From the NCBI GenBank assembly GCA_001630475.1, contig KV419404.1, positions 416,225 to 480,224 on the forward strand: a DNA stretch of 64,000 bases, read 5' to 3'. This DNA is from Sistotremastrum niveocremeum HHB9708. Its lineage: Eukaryota > Basidiomycota > Agaricomycetes > Sistotremastrales > Sistotremastraceae. A program made the translations under genes and the position numbers. The first letter of the stretch is position 1. Every line of letters starts with the position of its first letter. A model generated the notes under the pieces. It was not told the DNA's origin. It searched no databases and saw nothing but the letters and a program-made list of their open reading frames with translations. Shown piece by piece: positions 1-12,485 of this stretch.

Positions 1-2
1 AC

Positions 3-1768
3 CGAAACACCATTCTCGATTGTCTTCGTGATGGGGACATATCAATCAGACGGCGAGCATTGGAACTTTCCTACACTCTCATAAATCAAGAGAACGTTCG
101 CGTTTTAACCCGGGAGCTTTTGGCCTTCCTTGAAGTCGCCGACACGGAGTTCAAACTGCCAATGACCACTCAAATATGTCTGGCCGCTGAGAGATATGCT
201 CCTAACAAACGGTGGCACATTGATACGGTCCTCCGAGTCTTGAAATTGGTACCTATCATCCCATCCTACCAGGCACCCAGCACTGATGACATACTTACAG
301 GCTGGGAACTACGTTCGCGAAGAGATCCTCTCCGCTTTCATACGACTAGTAGCCCATACGCCTGAATTGCAGGCATACACTGGATCCAAGTTATATACCG
401 CCCTGCAATCGGATGTATCTCAAGACTCACTCACCCTTGCTGCGGTATGGATGATTGGCGAATACAGCGACATTCTCATCGAGGGCGGCATCGTTGGCGA
501 GGAGCAAATCATTCAGGTACGAACTTCTTGAAGCATTTCTCACTGTAGAAACTAATTTCCTAAAGGTTAAAGACTCGGATCTTGTAGATCTCTTAGAGTC
601 CGTCCTCAACTCACCATACGTTAATACGTTGTCTCGTCAATTTGTTCTGACTGCCGTTACAAAAATCATGGGCAGACAGACTACCAGCGCCGGCCAAAGA
701 GACCGTATACTGACACTTCTGGAGAGTCATGGAACTAGCCCTGAACTTGAAATCCAGCAGCGATCCGTAGAGTTTGTACAGCTCATTAGTAGAGGCGACA
801 TAGCATATGGCGTGTTGGAGAGAATGCCGCCGCCCGAATTAAAGACAACTGTTATCGGCACAGGTAGGTGCCTTTGGTTCCCTCGTGCTTACATGACTAA
901 AGCCAGTTCAGTGAGCGAGAACAGAAAGGTTGGATCAACGAGAACCGACAAGGACGTGAGTGAAATTCATATAGCGTGTTATCGTTCTCAGTATCTTCAA
1001 GGCTGTCACCGACTTGCTCGGAGACGAAACTTTATCATCCTCGCATTCGGCCCCCGAACCCACCGCACAGTCTGCGCAATCAACACAGGATCTCCTGTCT
1101 GAGATCTTCGGCGGTGGCTCATCTACAAGTACCGCTCCCCCACCCGCAACTCGAGCAAAGAGCACCATCGATGAGATCACCAGTCTCTTCGCCGCAAGCC
1201 CCGTGGCCAATCAAGCACCAGCTGCGCCCGCTGCTGCTCCCACCAACAACCAATTTTCTTCGCTCGCGGGTCTGCCTTCGCAACCATCGCAACCACCCCC
1301 ACCGCCCCGCCCGTCATACACTGCCTACGAAAAGAATGGACTGAAAATAACTCTCACACCTCAAACATCGGCTGCCAAACCGGGAGTGGTTAACATCCTT
1401 GTCCGATTCCAGATAACCGGAGACACTCCAGCATCCGGCGTCAATTTCCAAGCCGCTGTCCCTAAAGTAAGATCATCATGATATTGATGTTTTCCATTTT
1501 TGAGTCATTTTTTCAGACTCAACAACTACAAATGTTGCCCATGTCCAATGCAAATATTCAAAAGGGGGCAACTGAAACTCAACAAATGCGAATAGTGGCA
1601 CCTCAAGGGGTGAGGTCCATGTTATATGCTAACACACGCGAGACATTGACTGTACCCTTCCAGAGTCAAGTGCGTTTGCGATTGAGAATATCCTTTGCCC
1701 TTGGTGGGCAGACATTCCAAGATCAAGTTGACTTCTCTGGATTCCCATCTGGTCTTACCAATGGTTAG
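3..1768 (+). CDS. APL4: AP-1 complex subunit gamma (gamma-adaptin), 3' part
   Basis: Large subunit of the AP-1 clathrin adaptor, which sorts cargo between the trans-Golgi network and endosomes. The gene is cut by the left edge of the window, so the N-terminal trunk is missing. The first exon is open from base 3 and reads RNTILDCLRDGDISIRRRA, a classic adaptin armadillo-repeat segment. Further exons give VREEILSAFIRLVAHTPELQ and the WMIGEYSDILIEGG trunk motif. A Ser/Pro/Ala-rich hinge follows (about 1000-1290) containing QDLLSEIFGGGSS. The gamma-ear domain lies at about 1300-1768, starting NGLKITLTPQ and ending DFSGFPSGLTNG. At least four short introns are needed to join the exons. It ends tail-to-tail with DNA ligase IV, 128 bp between stop codons. 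Seen: trunk, hinge and ear. Known: the gamma ear binds accessory proteins through FGxF-type peptides. Confidence 0.93.
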
Positions 1769-1896
1769 AATGATGTAGATTATGTAATGTACTGGTATAT
1801 GTTCGCTGGGTCACCGTCAGGAGATGTTGCCCGGATCAACTTTATGCGTCAAACACTGGGCTATGTTCAGTGCCGATTGACAACGCCGCGCTAGGT

Positions 1897-4800
1897 TTAC
1901 TCACTTCTTTCGTCAACCAATGTACCGTCCTCGATACAAGCGTCGACCCAATCGCTGACTATGAGATATCGTTCGATCCCTCTGCGACTGGGTTGGAGAG
2001 AAATTGAACGCGCTTGGTTGAGGCACTTACTTGCAGACTCGCCGTCGTATCTCAAGCCTTCGTCCAGTTTCCTCTGGATCAAATATTACGTGTGTCAATT
2101 TTGGATCGTCCAGCTTTACAATGGTGCCCCCGTTGCTAAGGATTTTATCCGTGAGCCCACCAAGACTGGAAAAGGTGTCAGTTGCTTTCTTTGGGACAGC
2201 CGATGGTCTACCTTGATGTAACGGTCTGCTTGTTGGGTCTCAATTGATTAAGTACAGCATTTTCGGCTGTATCGAGATAGAAGCACAAGTGTCGGAAAAT
2301 ATTTTCCTGATCATACTCTGCCGCATCCTTGGTTTCTCCAAATGCAACGCTCTGAGACTCCTCGATTGCAGGCTTCGATAATTCGGGCGTCTCTTCTTTG
2401 ACTTCGCCAGCAACCTGAAACCTCACTCAGCTTTGGGCAGAGAAGACAATGGAATACAATACTTTACTAGTAGCGGCCTCATCCCCACCAAAAAGGGCCC
2501 GATCTGGATCAGCATCGTCCTCGTTTTCGTGGAAGTCACTGTCTGGGTCAGTTTCGCTGTCAACGGTACGTTCTCCACTTGAAGCGGCGCATTGTCCCGC
2601 ATCCCGCTCGCTATTCGAAGATGAAAGGGGGACATCCTCGGTTTCTTCTTTCTTGAAAAGCTGCGGCCCCTCGGAAGGCATCCGATACAAGACTGTATCG
2701 GTGTCCTCAGGGTCGAGCTCATCAAATGCTGGATCTCTTCGTCGGCTTTCAGTGGCAAAGAAGAGATATCTAGATCATCGGAGGGATTCACTGAAAAATT
2801 CGTGATGAAGGGCAGCCTGCGCACTTTTCTTTCAAAGGCAGGATAGTTTGTCGCTTGACACAGTCCGATATCCACCTGGTCCGTATGATATCGCGCTCAC
2901 CAGCCCTGATGATCATAGAGACAGGAGCAGCTGGAGAAAAGAATGTCTGTTTCAGGCCAATTATGAAAACTGCAATAGACCAACGTTTTGTTTCACCCCC
3001 ATAAAGGATGAGTATAGAAGGATCATGTTTGTATCCGGCTGTAAAATCGCCCCCGTGCGAGACGATTCTGTGAATGGAGGATGAGAGTCAGATATGCCGT
3101 GCCGACCCTCACGGAAAGAACACACAAGCGCTGCAAGTCGTGTTTCCTCTGTGTTGCAACAGTATTCGGCGTCGGCTTTCCTTCCAATAAAATATCTATC
3201 GTACGTCAAAACAACGCTTGAGCAGCACAAGCATGCCTACAGAATTTCATGCCAGAGAATAGCGAAGACTTTGATTCCTGGGAATCGATATCTTCAGGGA
3301 CTGTATTGTGAGCGAGTGTCAACGTCTACAAAAATATTCAGCCGACTCGTATAAGCGACAATCCGCAATGAGAACCTTGAACTTGGGACCCAATTTGCGC
3401 CTCTTAGAAGTGGTTCTAATGAAGAGTTCAAAACAACACTCGTTGCGGGAGTTGGAATCACATCACCCAGAAGCTTCGTCAATTTTCCTCTTTTTCTCTG
3501 ACCGAAGACTTTCAAAGATATCTGGGACGAGAATGAAACTCCGAGTTCTGAACAAGGGAATTAACAAACCAGAAGCAGTAGCACAATCAGCGATAGTGAG
3601 ATCATCTCGTATAATAAGCGCCCGAGGAAAGCGCATGGTAAGTCCCATATGATACTGATCTTTAAGAACGTCACAATAAAACGTGATTCGGAGAGAGAAA
3701 GGAAAGCGAACCTGTTGGAGTAATTTGAGCGGCTTTGACCTTGAGGATGAATGAACTGCGAGAATAGTTGGAGGGGTATTATCAACCAGGCACAGTTCCA
3801 ACGTACTCCTGAGGTTCTAGGTAAACATCTGGTTTATCTTCCAGCCCTTTCGGGGCAGACAGAAGCCAAGGCGGAGGCCTATTTTTGTCATAAGGCTTCC
3901 AAGGCCTGGATCGAATCTCGACGTAATCGGCGAAGGTAAGACCCGATCCGATGCGAACAAATGTTCGATATCTTGCATAAGTCAGAACACGATAAGTCAG
4001 AAGCGATGAACGCCGACTTTGGCTCCTCTCCCTCCACTGAATCATCGCGGACTGCACATACGAGCGTCGAGACTCCTCCGCCTCGTTTTCCGGATCCATA
4101 ATTGCCCCCTCCATAGCCATGAAGCACAGAACTCGACAGAAATCGGTCTCACGTACCAGTGACTAGGACGTCTACAGTCTCTCCCATATTGTCCTGAAAA
4201 CGATCCATTGAAGAGAAATATTTTGCCACTTGGGCATCGACATACAAGGTATTCTGGTTTGACCTAATGGACTGAGCCAGATATTCATCAATCTAAAGTC
4301 AGGAGTACCTTGATCCAATCCTCATTTCGACCATTCAAAATATAGCGAGCTTTCATATGCTTGATCACCAACCCTTCGCCTCTGAGTACGCCCAATTAGA
4401 TGGAAAATGGCCTTCGAAAGGTGCATACCGAGCATTCATGACCTCCTCCATTCGCTCTCTGACATCTTTTGAAGTTTTCCCTATCCATTCCGAAGCATAT
4501 TCCAGATGACCTTTAACTTCGATGACAGTGTGGCGAAGGTTTTCTTTGCGTGACACAGTTGATCTGTCGATAAGAGACTTCCCATTTATCATCAAAATGT
4601 CAAACACTTTGACTTATCGCTTGATCAAGGTCAAGTCGCGAGGTGACGAGAAATTGACGCGTACAACATGGCCGTGGCTTGTGCACGGTCTTTGATTTAT
4701 CTATAAATCGGTAGGTAACCGGTTTTGCAAGGTTAAAACAAAAATGCGGTACCCATAGCAGCTCCCTTCAAGTTGCCGAACGGAAGGTAGCTCTCAGTGT

Positions 4801-6216
4801 CAGGGTCAAACACCAGCATCTCACCATCAAGAATGAGTCTTCAAATCGTGTCAAGTGATCAATATCTCAAAGAGCACTTGAATTGTTACTCACGATTCAG
4901 CGTCCGGATGAAAAGCTTTTCCGTGAATGAAAGGAGTGAGACCACCTTCTCCGACATGTTTTCCATACAAGTACGTATAGTCTTTTCCCTTTCTAATAGT
5001 AGCATCAGCTGGATGATCGGCTTATCGCAGAAAATTCGATCACCTCGAACAATAGAAATACTCATTTCCTCTCTTATGAAGTTGTATTCGCTCGCCGTCC
5101 AGCTTCTCTTCGATGAAGAAGTCTATGCCACCCATCTTTTTCACGGAATCTTCAATGTCGTGCAAAGGACGCTTGCAGAGCATGGGGGCGAAAGACTTGA
5201 AGAGCTGAACGTTCTTCTCATCTGGGTGAAGGGTGTGATTGATGTCCCATAGATCGAAGGCTACTTTTTTGAGGTCAGAACATGTATTGAATAACGCTTG
5301 TGCATCTGGATGGAAGACAGCGAAGACAGTCGTGTCTTTGACTGAGATCAATAAATCTGTGCTTATTCGTAAATATCTCAAATTTATCAGTCATAGCAGA
5401 GTGGCGCCATACCCTTCAAAATGATCCGGATAATCCAACGCTGATCCGTCGGTGTGCATCGATTATAAAACAGCTGTATGCTGCTCATCTGCTTGTCCCT
5501 TTAAAGAAAGACTATGAGATACCACTGCCACAAAGAATTTGGGCACACATTTTTCCAGCTGCCTCCGCTAGTTCGTCCAATGCAGCGTTGACTTCAGCAA
5601 TAGTTAGAGTTGTCTCCATGACTGAGCTTCTTTTGGACAACACTTCGAACAAAACAGTCGGAAAGTCGCCAGCCACTTTCTGAGAGAGATTGAGAATATT
5701 AATGTGGGTCTGCTAGAGTGGCCTACATCATCCTCAGCAGGTTTCTTCCAGTGCATGAGACGTTGAGCATCTGGATCTGAAGGTCCTAATGGGATGGCTC
5801 GTATGAATAGTTTGGCCAAATTCTTCTCTTTAACCTGGTAGACCGCTCTTTCTCGGTCTTTCTAAAGGTTCAAGTTCCTTTAAATGCTTGAATCGACTTG
5901 AGAATGATCGAACCTGAGGAAGTAGCAAACGCAGGACGTCGTAGAAGTTGTTCCCGACTCCTTCGCGATAATTCTTGTGTCAACAGTCACTCTCTTCGTT
6001 GTTCGTATCAGTTATACGGAGGCTAACCTTGAACCATAGCTCTAGCATCTTGCTCCGTTTGTCCAATCTCCTCTCGCCCTGTAGGCGTTCGAAGAGTCTT
6101 GTGAGATGCTTGAATGCAGGGCTAGGCCCGTGGTTTGGCGGAGGAGGGTTGTATATCTCATCTTCAGGTGGTGCTTCTGGCTCATCGATATCCTTAGGTA
6201 CCAAAGATAAACTCAT
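1897..6216 (-). CDS. LIG4: DNA ligase IV
   Basis: ATP-dependent ligase that seals double-strand breaks in non-homologous end joining in the nucleus, normally with XRCC4/Lif1. The start MSLSLVPKDIDEPEAPP lies at 6216 and opens an N-terminal DNA-binding domain (PAFKHLTRLFERLQGERR). The adenylation motif FFIEEKLDGERIQL puts the catalytic lysine codon at 5103-5105. Downstream are YGKHVGEGGLTPFIHGK-like residues, the EGLVIKH motif IV and WIKVKPEY motif V (about 4200-4380). The C-terminal part has BRCT-like sequence separated by a long Ser/Asp/Glu-rich linker (about 2430-2690), and the last BRCT helix reads IVSDWVDACIEDGTLVDE just before the stop. Many short introns break the frame, so exact exon borders are not given. 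It shares a 354-bp divergent promoter region with the kinase gene. Confidence 0.93.
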
Positions 6217-6570
6217 CAGATACAGTGGTTTAGCAAACTGTGGCTTCGTTCCGTGCAGACTGGTTCAACTCGGAGTCGTCTCCGGTCCCGAAAATGTAAC
6301 GGATAACGCGTGACGTGCCGCGTTTGTTACGTCACTCGATCGTCTCTTTACCTTGTCCTGGGTCGTGACTGCAGAGATCGACTTGAGACAGTTCAACTCT
6401 CGCCAGCGAGTTCTGCGCACATCCTTGCAGCATACAACAACATCCATTCAAACTATCCCCGTACATTTTTCTAGAAAAGGTCACCTCTACGTCTTATTGG
6501 AATCTTAGGCCGCACCTCCTTGTTCGGTTGAAGTCAAACCTCTCTGTCTCGCTCCTCTGGACGTCATTAG
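6217..6570. promoter_or_regulatory. Divergent intergenic region LIG4 / Gin4-like kinase
   Basis: This 354-bp stretch separates the start codon of DNA ligase IV (-) from that of the kinase (+). No open frame in it looks coding, so it should hold both promoters and 5' leaders. No clear TATA box or named operator was recognised. Confidence 0.5.
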
Positions 6571-9151
6571 ATGCCTTATCATCATCGCCAAAAGTCATCC
6601 TCAAAAACCATCGGCCCATGGAAGCTAGGTAGGACGATTGGTAAAGGAAGCTCTGGTCAGGTTCAATTTCTTTACTCCATATAAGTTGGTTATTCATGTT
6701 GTCGAGAAGGTCGAGTGAAGATCGCTCGTCACACAAAGACTGGACAATATGCTGCCGTGAAGATTGTCTCCAAGGCTTCTATTTTATCATCCCGTGTATC
6801 TATTTCCGGCGATCCGAAACGCATCGAGCAGGCACAGCTGGCGATGGAGCGAGAAATAGTCATTATGAAGTTGATTGATCATCCCAACGTTCTCCAGCTT
6901 TACGATGTCTGGGAGAGCAGCAGCGAACTGTACGTTGAACGAGTTTAGCCCTGTGGTTAATTGAATGACCTTTGGCTTAGATTCCTGATCTTGGAATACC
7001 TCGAAGGCGGCGAACTGTTCGAACATCTTGCGAGTCATGGTCGGCTCCCGGTGAAAGAAGCGCTTCACTACTTCCAGCAGATCATCTTTGCCATGAACTA
7101 TTGTCATCGCTTCAATATCGCTCATCGAGACCTCAAACCAGAGAATCTTCTTTTGGACCGCAGCGGTAACATAAAGATATGCGATTTTGGGATGGCGGCT
7201 TGGGAAGGGACTACAGGAATGTTGCAGACCTCCTGTGGATCTCCGCATTATGCCAGCCCGGAAGTGGTGGAAGGGAAACTATACCATGGCTCGTCCTCCG
7301 ATATATGGTCCTGTGGAGTCATACTTTTCGCTCTTCTCTCCGGAAAATTACCTTTCGATGACATGGACACTCGGGTTCTACTTGAGAAGGTCAAACGTGG
7401 ACGCTATCAAATGCCTGACGTCATTGTCCCAGAGGCGCAGGACCTCATAGCTCGCATGTTGGAAAAGGACGTCACTAAACGTATAACGATGTCGGGGATC
7501 CTCGCACATCCTTTCTTTCGTTCTCAGGAACTTCGAAGCAAGCATGAGGCATACGTTATCCCTCCGACTATACAGGAAATCGAGGATCCTTTGAACTCTC
7601 CTTCCGAGATTGACCCTGACATATTTGGCAACTTGAGAACTTTATGGCGAGATGTGTCTGATACCCAGATTACCGAACGTCTGATGTGCCCGGAGTAAGC
7701 CAGCATGTCATCCTTCTCCGGTGTATTGAGCCTGACTCTATCAATAGGAAAACTTGGGAGAAGGCAGTATACCATCTTCTCATCAAATATCGCGAAAATC
7801 AGATGGAGCATTATAACGAATCCGACGAGCATACCAGCGATCCAGATACCAGCCACAACGATCAGGACTCTCGATCTCAGGAGTTGAACGAAGTACACGC
7901 CTCGAGCAGCTTACCGGATGAACGACCGAAAGCACCAACTCCTAAGGCAGCTTCTGGCGAGGCCTTTGGCGATTCCACACTGCATTCTTTAGGAAGTAAC
8001 GGCATCGTCGGCGATTCAAAAGATACAGTGCCATCTCAATACAATCTCATCCATGATTTCTCGCGCGCGAGCAGACTATCGATGGGCCTCGATTCCTCAG
8101 TGCAGCAGTTGCGAATGTCCGACAGTAATATACACCACCAAATGATCATTCCCCACAAGCAAAGCAACCCTATCTTGGACAGACGGCAGCTGACGATAGC
8201 TCTTTCGGACTCTTCCTTCAAGCTGCAGGATGACGGCGAGAGATTTGCGGACGCAGAAGACGACCTCACTGTTGGCTCACCGGCTACTGTTTCCATCGTG
8301 TCGCCAAGAATGGATCTTACTCCGGTTCTACCTTTGTCTTACGGACTGGGAATATCGAATGGCAGGCCTGTTCTCGAAACGCCACCTCAGCATGCTCTTT
8401 CCCCGTCGATACTGAAGTCTCCTCGTGGTCCTCGTGAGAAGCCTTTCCGCAGCCTGCATGACCAGAAGGAGAATACACCTATCGCACGACTTCAGTCTTG
8501 GGAACTCTTAGATGACCATTCAAAGACTCCAACGAAGCGTCCCCGGAAAGGATTCGAAGTTCGACACGTCCGTGTCATCGCGCCGACTGAAGACATAACA
8601 GCAGTTTTCCCTTCGCATTTGATGAAAGACTCTGGACCGCAGCCGTCGGATCGATTATCGCTCAAACGCAGCTGGTTCACCAATCTATTCAAGTTTAAGC
8701 CTGTCGTGTACAGCCTCTTGTCAACTCATGGAATCCATGCCACCGTAGAGGAATGCCGACGGCTACTACGGGTGTATAATGTCAGCGTCGATATCGTGAA
8801 TGTGGAGGGCGAGCTTGTTATGAAGTGCACCATTATTGATTCCAAACGTACGTGGTGATATCATCTCCTTCTCTACACATCAACTAACGTTTGAACTTCG
8901 CAGATACAAAAGGAGCCCAATTCCGCATCGAGACGAATCAGGTTACGAGACTGCAAGCAACGACGGGCGGTTATACGACTTCACTCAGTCTTACGCTGGA
9001 GAAGGGAGCTTTATCTTCCTTCAAGTCCTTATACAACAGGCTCCGGAGAGATTGGAACTTTGACACCCCACTTACGCCTTATGCATCTGCTACGCCAGAC
9101 CTCTGGCATGCTGCCATGTCACCGGGCCACCACGCCTCGACGTTGTCATAG
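6571..9151 (+). CDS. Gin4/Hsl1/Cdr2-type Ser/Thr protein kinase with KA1-like tail
   Basis: Nim1-family kinase. In yeasts such kinases sit at the bud neck or cell middle, organise septins and control Wee1/Swe1. Exon 1 starts MPYHHRQKSSSKTIGPWKLG with the glycine loop GRTIGKGSSG split by an intron (6656-6709); exon 2 starts at 6710. The VAIK-type lysine lies in YAAVKIVSK. Exon 3 (from 6981) has HRDLKPEN, ICDFGMA, and the activation segment TSCGSPHYASPEVV, diagnostic of this AMPK-related group. A further intron at 7695-7747 links the kinase end to a long Ser/Pro-rich region. The last two exons (FKPVVYSLLSTHGIHATVEE, then SLSLTLEKGALSSFKSLYNR) resemble a KA1 phospholipid-binding domain. Orthology to Gin4, Hsl1 or Kcc4 cannot be resolved by eye. 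SNF1 is less likely because of the KA1 tail and the SPHYASPE loop. Confidence 0.9.
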
Positions 9152-9495
9152 AGCCCTATCAGACATTTCTGTACAACAATCCACCTAGCGCAACATGGAC
9201 GCTCAACTACTACTACTAGCATATACTTCATAATTACTCGACCCTGTATACCTGTACATCCGCACCAACAACATGGCGTTCGTTCGCTACATGACATAAC
9301 TATCGTATGGCAGCAACCTGTGTCCGTGCCTTGTTTTAGACGGTCTTTAAGTGATTGGCTATGATTGGGTATATGACGACAATCTGAATGTGAAGTTGTT
9401 ATCAGCTTGCTGAAGCGCTGAAGTTACAGTTGCGAATGGCACTCACACCTGACGCCGCCACAGATTTCGAACGAGGGATTGTTAAACACCTGTCG
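9152..9495. other. Convergent 3' intergenic region
   Basis: This 344-bp stretch lies between the stop codons of the kinase (+) and TMA16 (-). It presumably holds both 3' untranslated regions. No open frame, repeat or RNA gene was recognised. Confidence 0.5.
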
Positions 9496-10250
9496 CTAGT
9501 CCACAGCCATGGTTTCCGCAGCGTCCGGTGATACTTCATCTATTGTGTTGCCTGATAAAGTACCATGTCGACCAGGTCGTGTCACGGGTGCGACCTCGGG
9601 AGTCGTGCTAGATATGCGAATATAGCGCAAAAGATCCAAAAAGGCTCGTTCGTCTTGATTCCATCGCCGTAGGAGAGTCACATTAGCAGGATGAGTGAGA
9701 TCAATGACATCTGAAAGTGAAACATGGGCATTAGCTCATTAGGCATAATGTTGCACAGCGACGAACGCACCCATTCCTGTTCGATATTCCTCCGCCTCCT
9801 GCGCCTTCAACTCTTCCAACTTGACTTCTTTCGCACTCGGTGGTCTTCCCTTCCGCCTCGTTTTCTTCTCTCGCTCAATTTCCTCATCGTGTCTGGGCAG
9901 AAGAATGTCCCGGACGATTTGATGCACTTGTTCCAAAGTTAAGCACTCGACCTCGGGTGGCAAGGCATGGAAGAAGAACGCATGTCTGTCGACTATGGAA
10001 GTTCGTCAGTTCAGACAAGCAAAAGATCGGTATGGCGTCACATACTCTTCTCATAGGCCTTTTTCGACTTCTTTGAGGCTGCCTCTCCTAATTTGGCGAC
10101 TCGCAATTGTTTTCTCTCCAACTGGCCCGCCTTTCGAGCTGCGGAGAGAAGTCTGTCAATGATTCCAACGACGCTATGGTGTTACGAACATTGGGGATGG
10201 AAGACCTTTTCCTTCTTCTCTTTCTTGTCTTTCGGTGTAGCCGTTTTCAT
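9496..10250 (-). CDS. TMA16: Translation machinery-associated protein 16
   Basis: Small nuclear/nucleolar protein that binds pre-60S ribosomal particles in yeast. The start at 10250 reads MKTATPKDKKEKKEKVFHPQ and the next exon RKAGQLERKQLRVAKLGEAA, matching the basic N-terminus of yeast Tma16. Further exons give LTLEQVHQIVRDILLPRHDE, then KKTRRKGRPPSAKEVKLEEL, then a third block IDLTHPANVTLLRRWNQDE with ending LDLLRYIRIS. The RKGRPPS and NVTLLRRWN blocks are the strongest family marks. The protein is about 200 residues, close to the yeast length. Introns are short and the splice junctions (for example RTGM-DVIDLTH) keep the frame. It is followed on the same strand by RPC53. Confidence 0.9.
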
Positions 10251-10449
10251 GATACCGAAAAGGAAGTGTCCAAAACTTCCGGAAGGCAATTCCGAAACGA
10301 ATAAAATATCCTCGCAGCACTTTCTGAAATGCCTTGATATTTCGACGCCGGATAGGAGCTATTTGTGAGAGGGAAGCAGTTGAGGATACACAGTACATAT
10401 GCAGAGTCGTATCACAGATGCTTTTACCAGTAATGCACACTAAAACTAA

Positions 10450-12096
10450 TTATTTCTGCTCAGCCGGCGGTTTGGCGTGATCATCCTGATCAAATGCTAA
10501 AGAGTCGTTTTTCTCGACGTCATCCAGTAACGTATCTATATCCGGAGAAACCATGAAACGTTGGGTCACCTCTCCAAGTACGCAAAGCTTTTTGGTTGTT
10601 GGGTCTAGATGCACGGCTTGTTGAAGGAATGTTGTTTGTGACCCAGAGGTGACCTGAACAAAGTCAATACAAGAAGCGCAACAGAGAAAATGGAGCGTAC
10701 ATCTAATAAAGTTCCATTTCTGAGTCTCAATTTGACAGCACCACTGCGGTAGAGTTCTAACTGCCCGATATGTCCTTCCACTTTCGGTGGAGGCTCTACG
10801 ATTTTGGGGGCTTTGGGATCTTTGGGATCATTCGGCTTGGGTTTTGTTTCCGTAGGAGTCGCAGCTCCGGGTTTCACATCGGGAGCAAATGATACTCGCT
10901 TTCCAAGCGCCTTCTCACTGGGAGGTGGATTTGTCGATGACGACGAGGCCGCAGGAGGGGCGTCGACGTCCGTCATTTCTACATCGGCACTTTCAGGTTC
11001 AGCGGATACGAATGTCGGGAATGGTTTCGGGAATTGGAAGAAGAATAGTTTCCCAGATCGGCCGGACTGCAGCAAATATTAGCATATATGCATTATGACT
11101 ATCGTTCAAGGAGAAACTTGCGTCAGGTAGCGCATCATTTCTCGCAGCGAAGTGTTCTACGAGGTCCTCTGAAGGCTCTTCGTCCCCACTCTCGCTCAAA
11201 TCTATCGCATTAGCAAGATCCTTCATGTCCTCGTCTTCATCACTTGGAACTGTAATCGAGTTAGCGGTTATAACAGGTACATCGAAGCGGTGAACTTACT
11301 TGACGAAGGTTCACCCGTGCTCGGCCCAGGCGGTCCAGTCTCTTTCTTGACTTTAGCTTCACTCTTCTTCCCTTTATTCTTTTTCTTCCCTTTCTCGTCT
11401 TTCAAACTCTCCGGAGCCATCCAATCCATCTTCTTCACATCGCTCATATCAACAATCTCCACGCCCTCATCAGGATCAGAATAGACTTCCACGTCCTCCA
11501 CATCAGGCGTATTCGATCCAACGGATATGGCGCGTTTATCCTTCTCGCGTTTCAAGGCAGGTGCGGTAGTTTCTGTGAGATTTGCTCCTAGAGCTCGAGA
11601 TGCGCCTGGAGTTATAGGGACCATCTGGGTTCCGTCGGATCGACCGCGTCCTCCAGCTGAGGGCAATGCTGGACCCATCGCGAATGGACCACTGGCGGTC
11701 ATTTGAACAGGTTCACGAGGTGCACCTCCTCTGGCGCCTCCCCTGCCACGGCCTCTTCCTCGTCCACCTCGATCGGACGATGTTGAAGCGACCGGTTCCT
11801 CCTGAGCCGAATATCCATAAGCCAATGACTCAAGCAAGTCGTTTTCGAGAGATAGCTCTTACCGCTTTCGTTTCGCCCCTACCTAGTAGTTAGCTCACGA
11901 GTGGGTACAGTATATACGTTACACACTCTGCCTTTTTCCTGCGCACGGGTAACGTAGGGACGAATTTCATCTTTGCAGTTCCTTTACGCGTGATGTCATC
12001 CTGCTTTTTTGCGAAGCTGCCAATTGCTTTGGAACCTGAAGGTGCTGGTGCAGAATCTCCAGCTGCAGACGTCGATGCTACAGGAGGCTCGGACAT
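10450..12096 (-). CDS. RPC53: RNA polymerase III subunit RPC4/RPC53
   Basis: Subunit of nuclear RNA polymerase III (with RPC37 it forms a TFIIF-like heterodimer needed for termination and reinitiation on tRNA and 5S genes). The start MSEPPVASTSAAGDSAPAPS at 12096 is followed by KFVPTLPVRRKKAE, then an RGG-like RGGRGRGRGRGGARGG tract and a Lys/Glu-rich region. The conserved C-terminal domain is clear: GHIGQLELYRSGAVKLRLRN, then LLDVTSGSQTTFLQQAV, then LCVLGEVTQRFMVSPDIDTL. The stop lies at 10450. Exons near 11830-11940 are small, and one intron of about 35 bp is needed there, so that junction is uncertain. An in-frame upstream start at 12138 exists but adds unconserved sequence. Confidence 0.92.
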
Positions 12097-12485
12097 CTGA
12101 GGCTGGCTTCGATGTGGTCGTTGAGAGAGTAGAGTCAAGAGGCGACGTAGAAAATATTCGGAGCTTTCCGATGAAGAGTTGAACGCGAAGGAAGGAGTGG
12201 TAAAGTAAACAAATCAAACACAGTCAGGACTGGTAAAACATCTATCTAACGGATCAACAAAATTTAGTATTCGACTTCAAGTTGACGAGGGCTGTGAGCT
12301 CTTCGTTGGCAGCGAAAGACCGCAAGAAATATGATGCACAATGTTTCACATAATGTGTACACCGGATATACATGATGAAATATAGACTGCGAAAGAATTG
12401 TCGATAGCGGTACAAGCACAGGAAACGGAATATGATGACAAAGTGAAGCCATGCCGGACTGAACGTCCTCGAAAGCAAGGGAGAA
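12097..12485. other. Intergenic region between RPC53 and TAF10
   Basis: This 389-bp stretch lies between the RPC53 start and the TAF10 stop. It should hold the RPC53 promoter and the TAF10 3' end. Nothing else was recognised in it. Confidence 0.45.
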
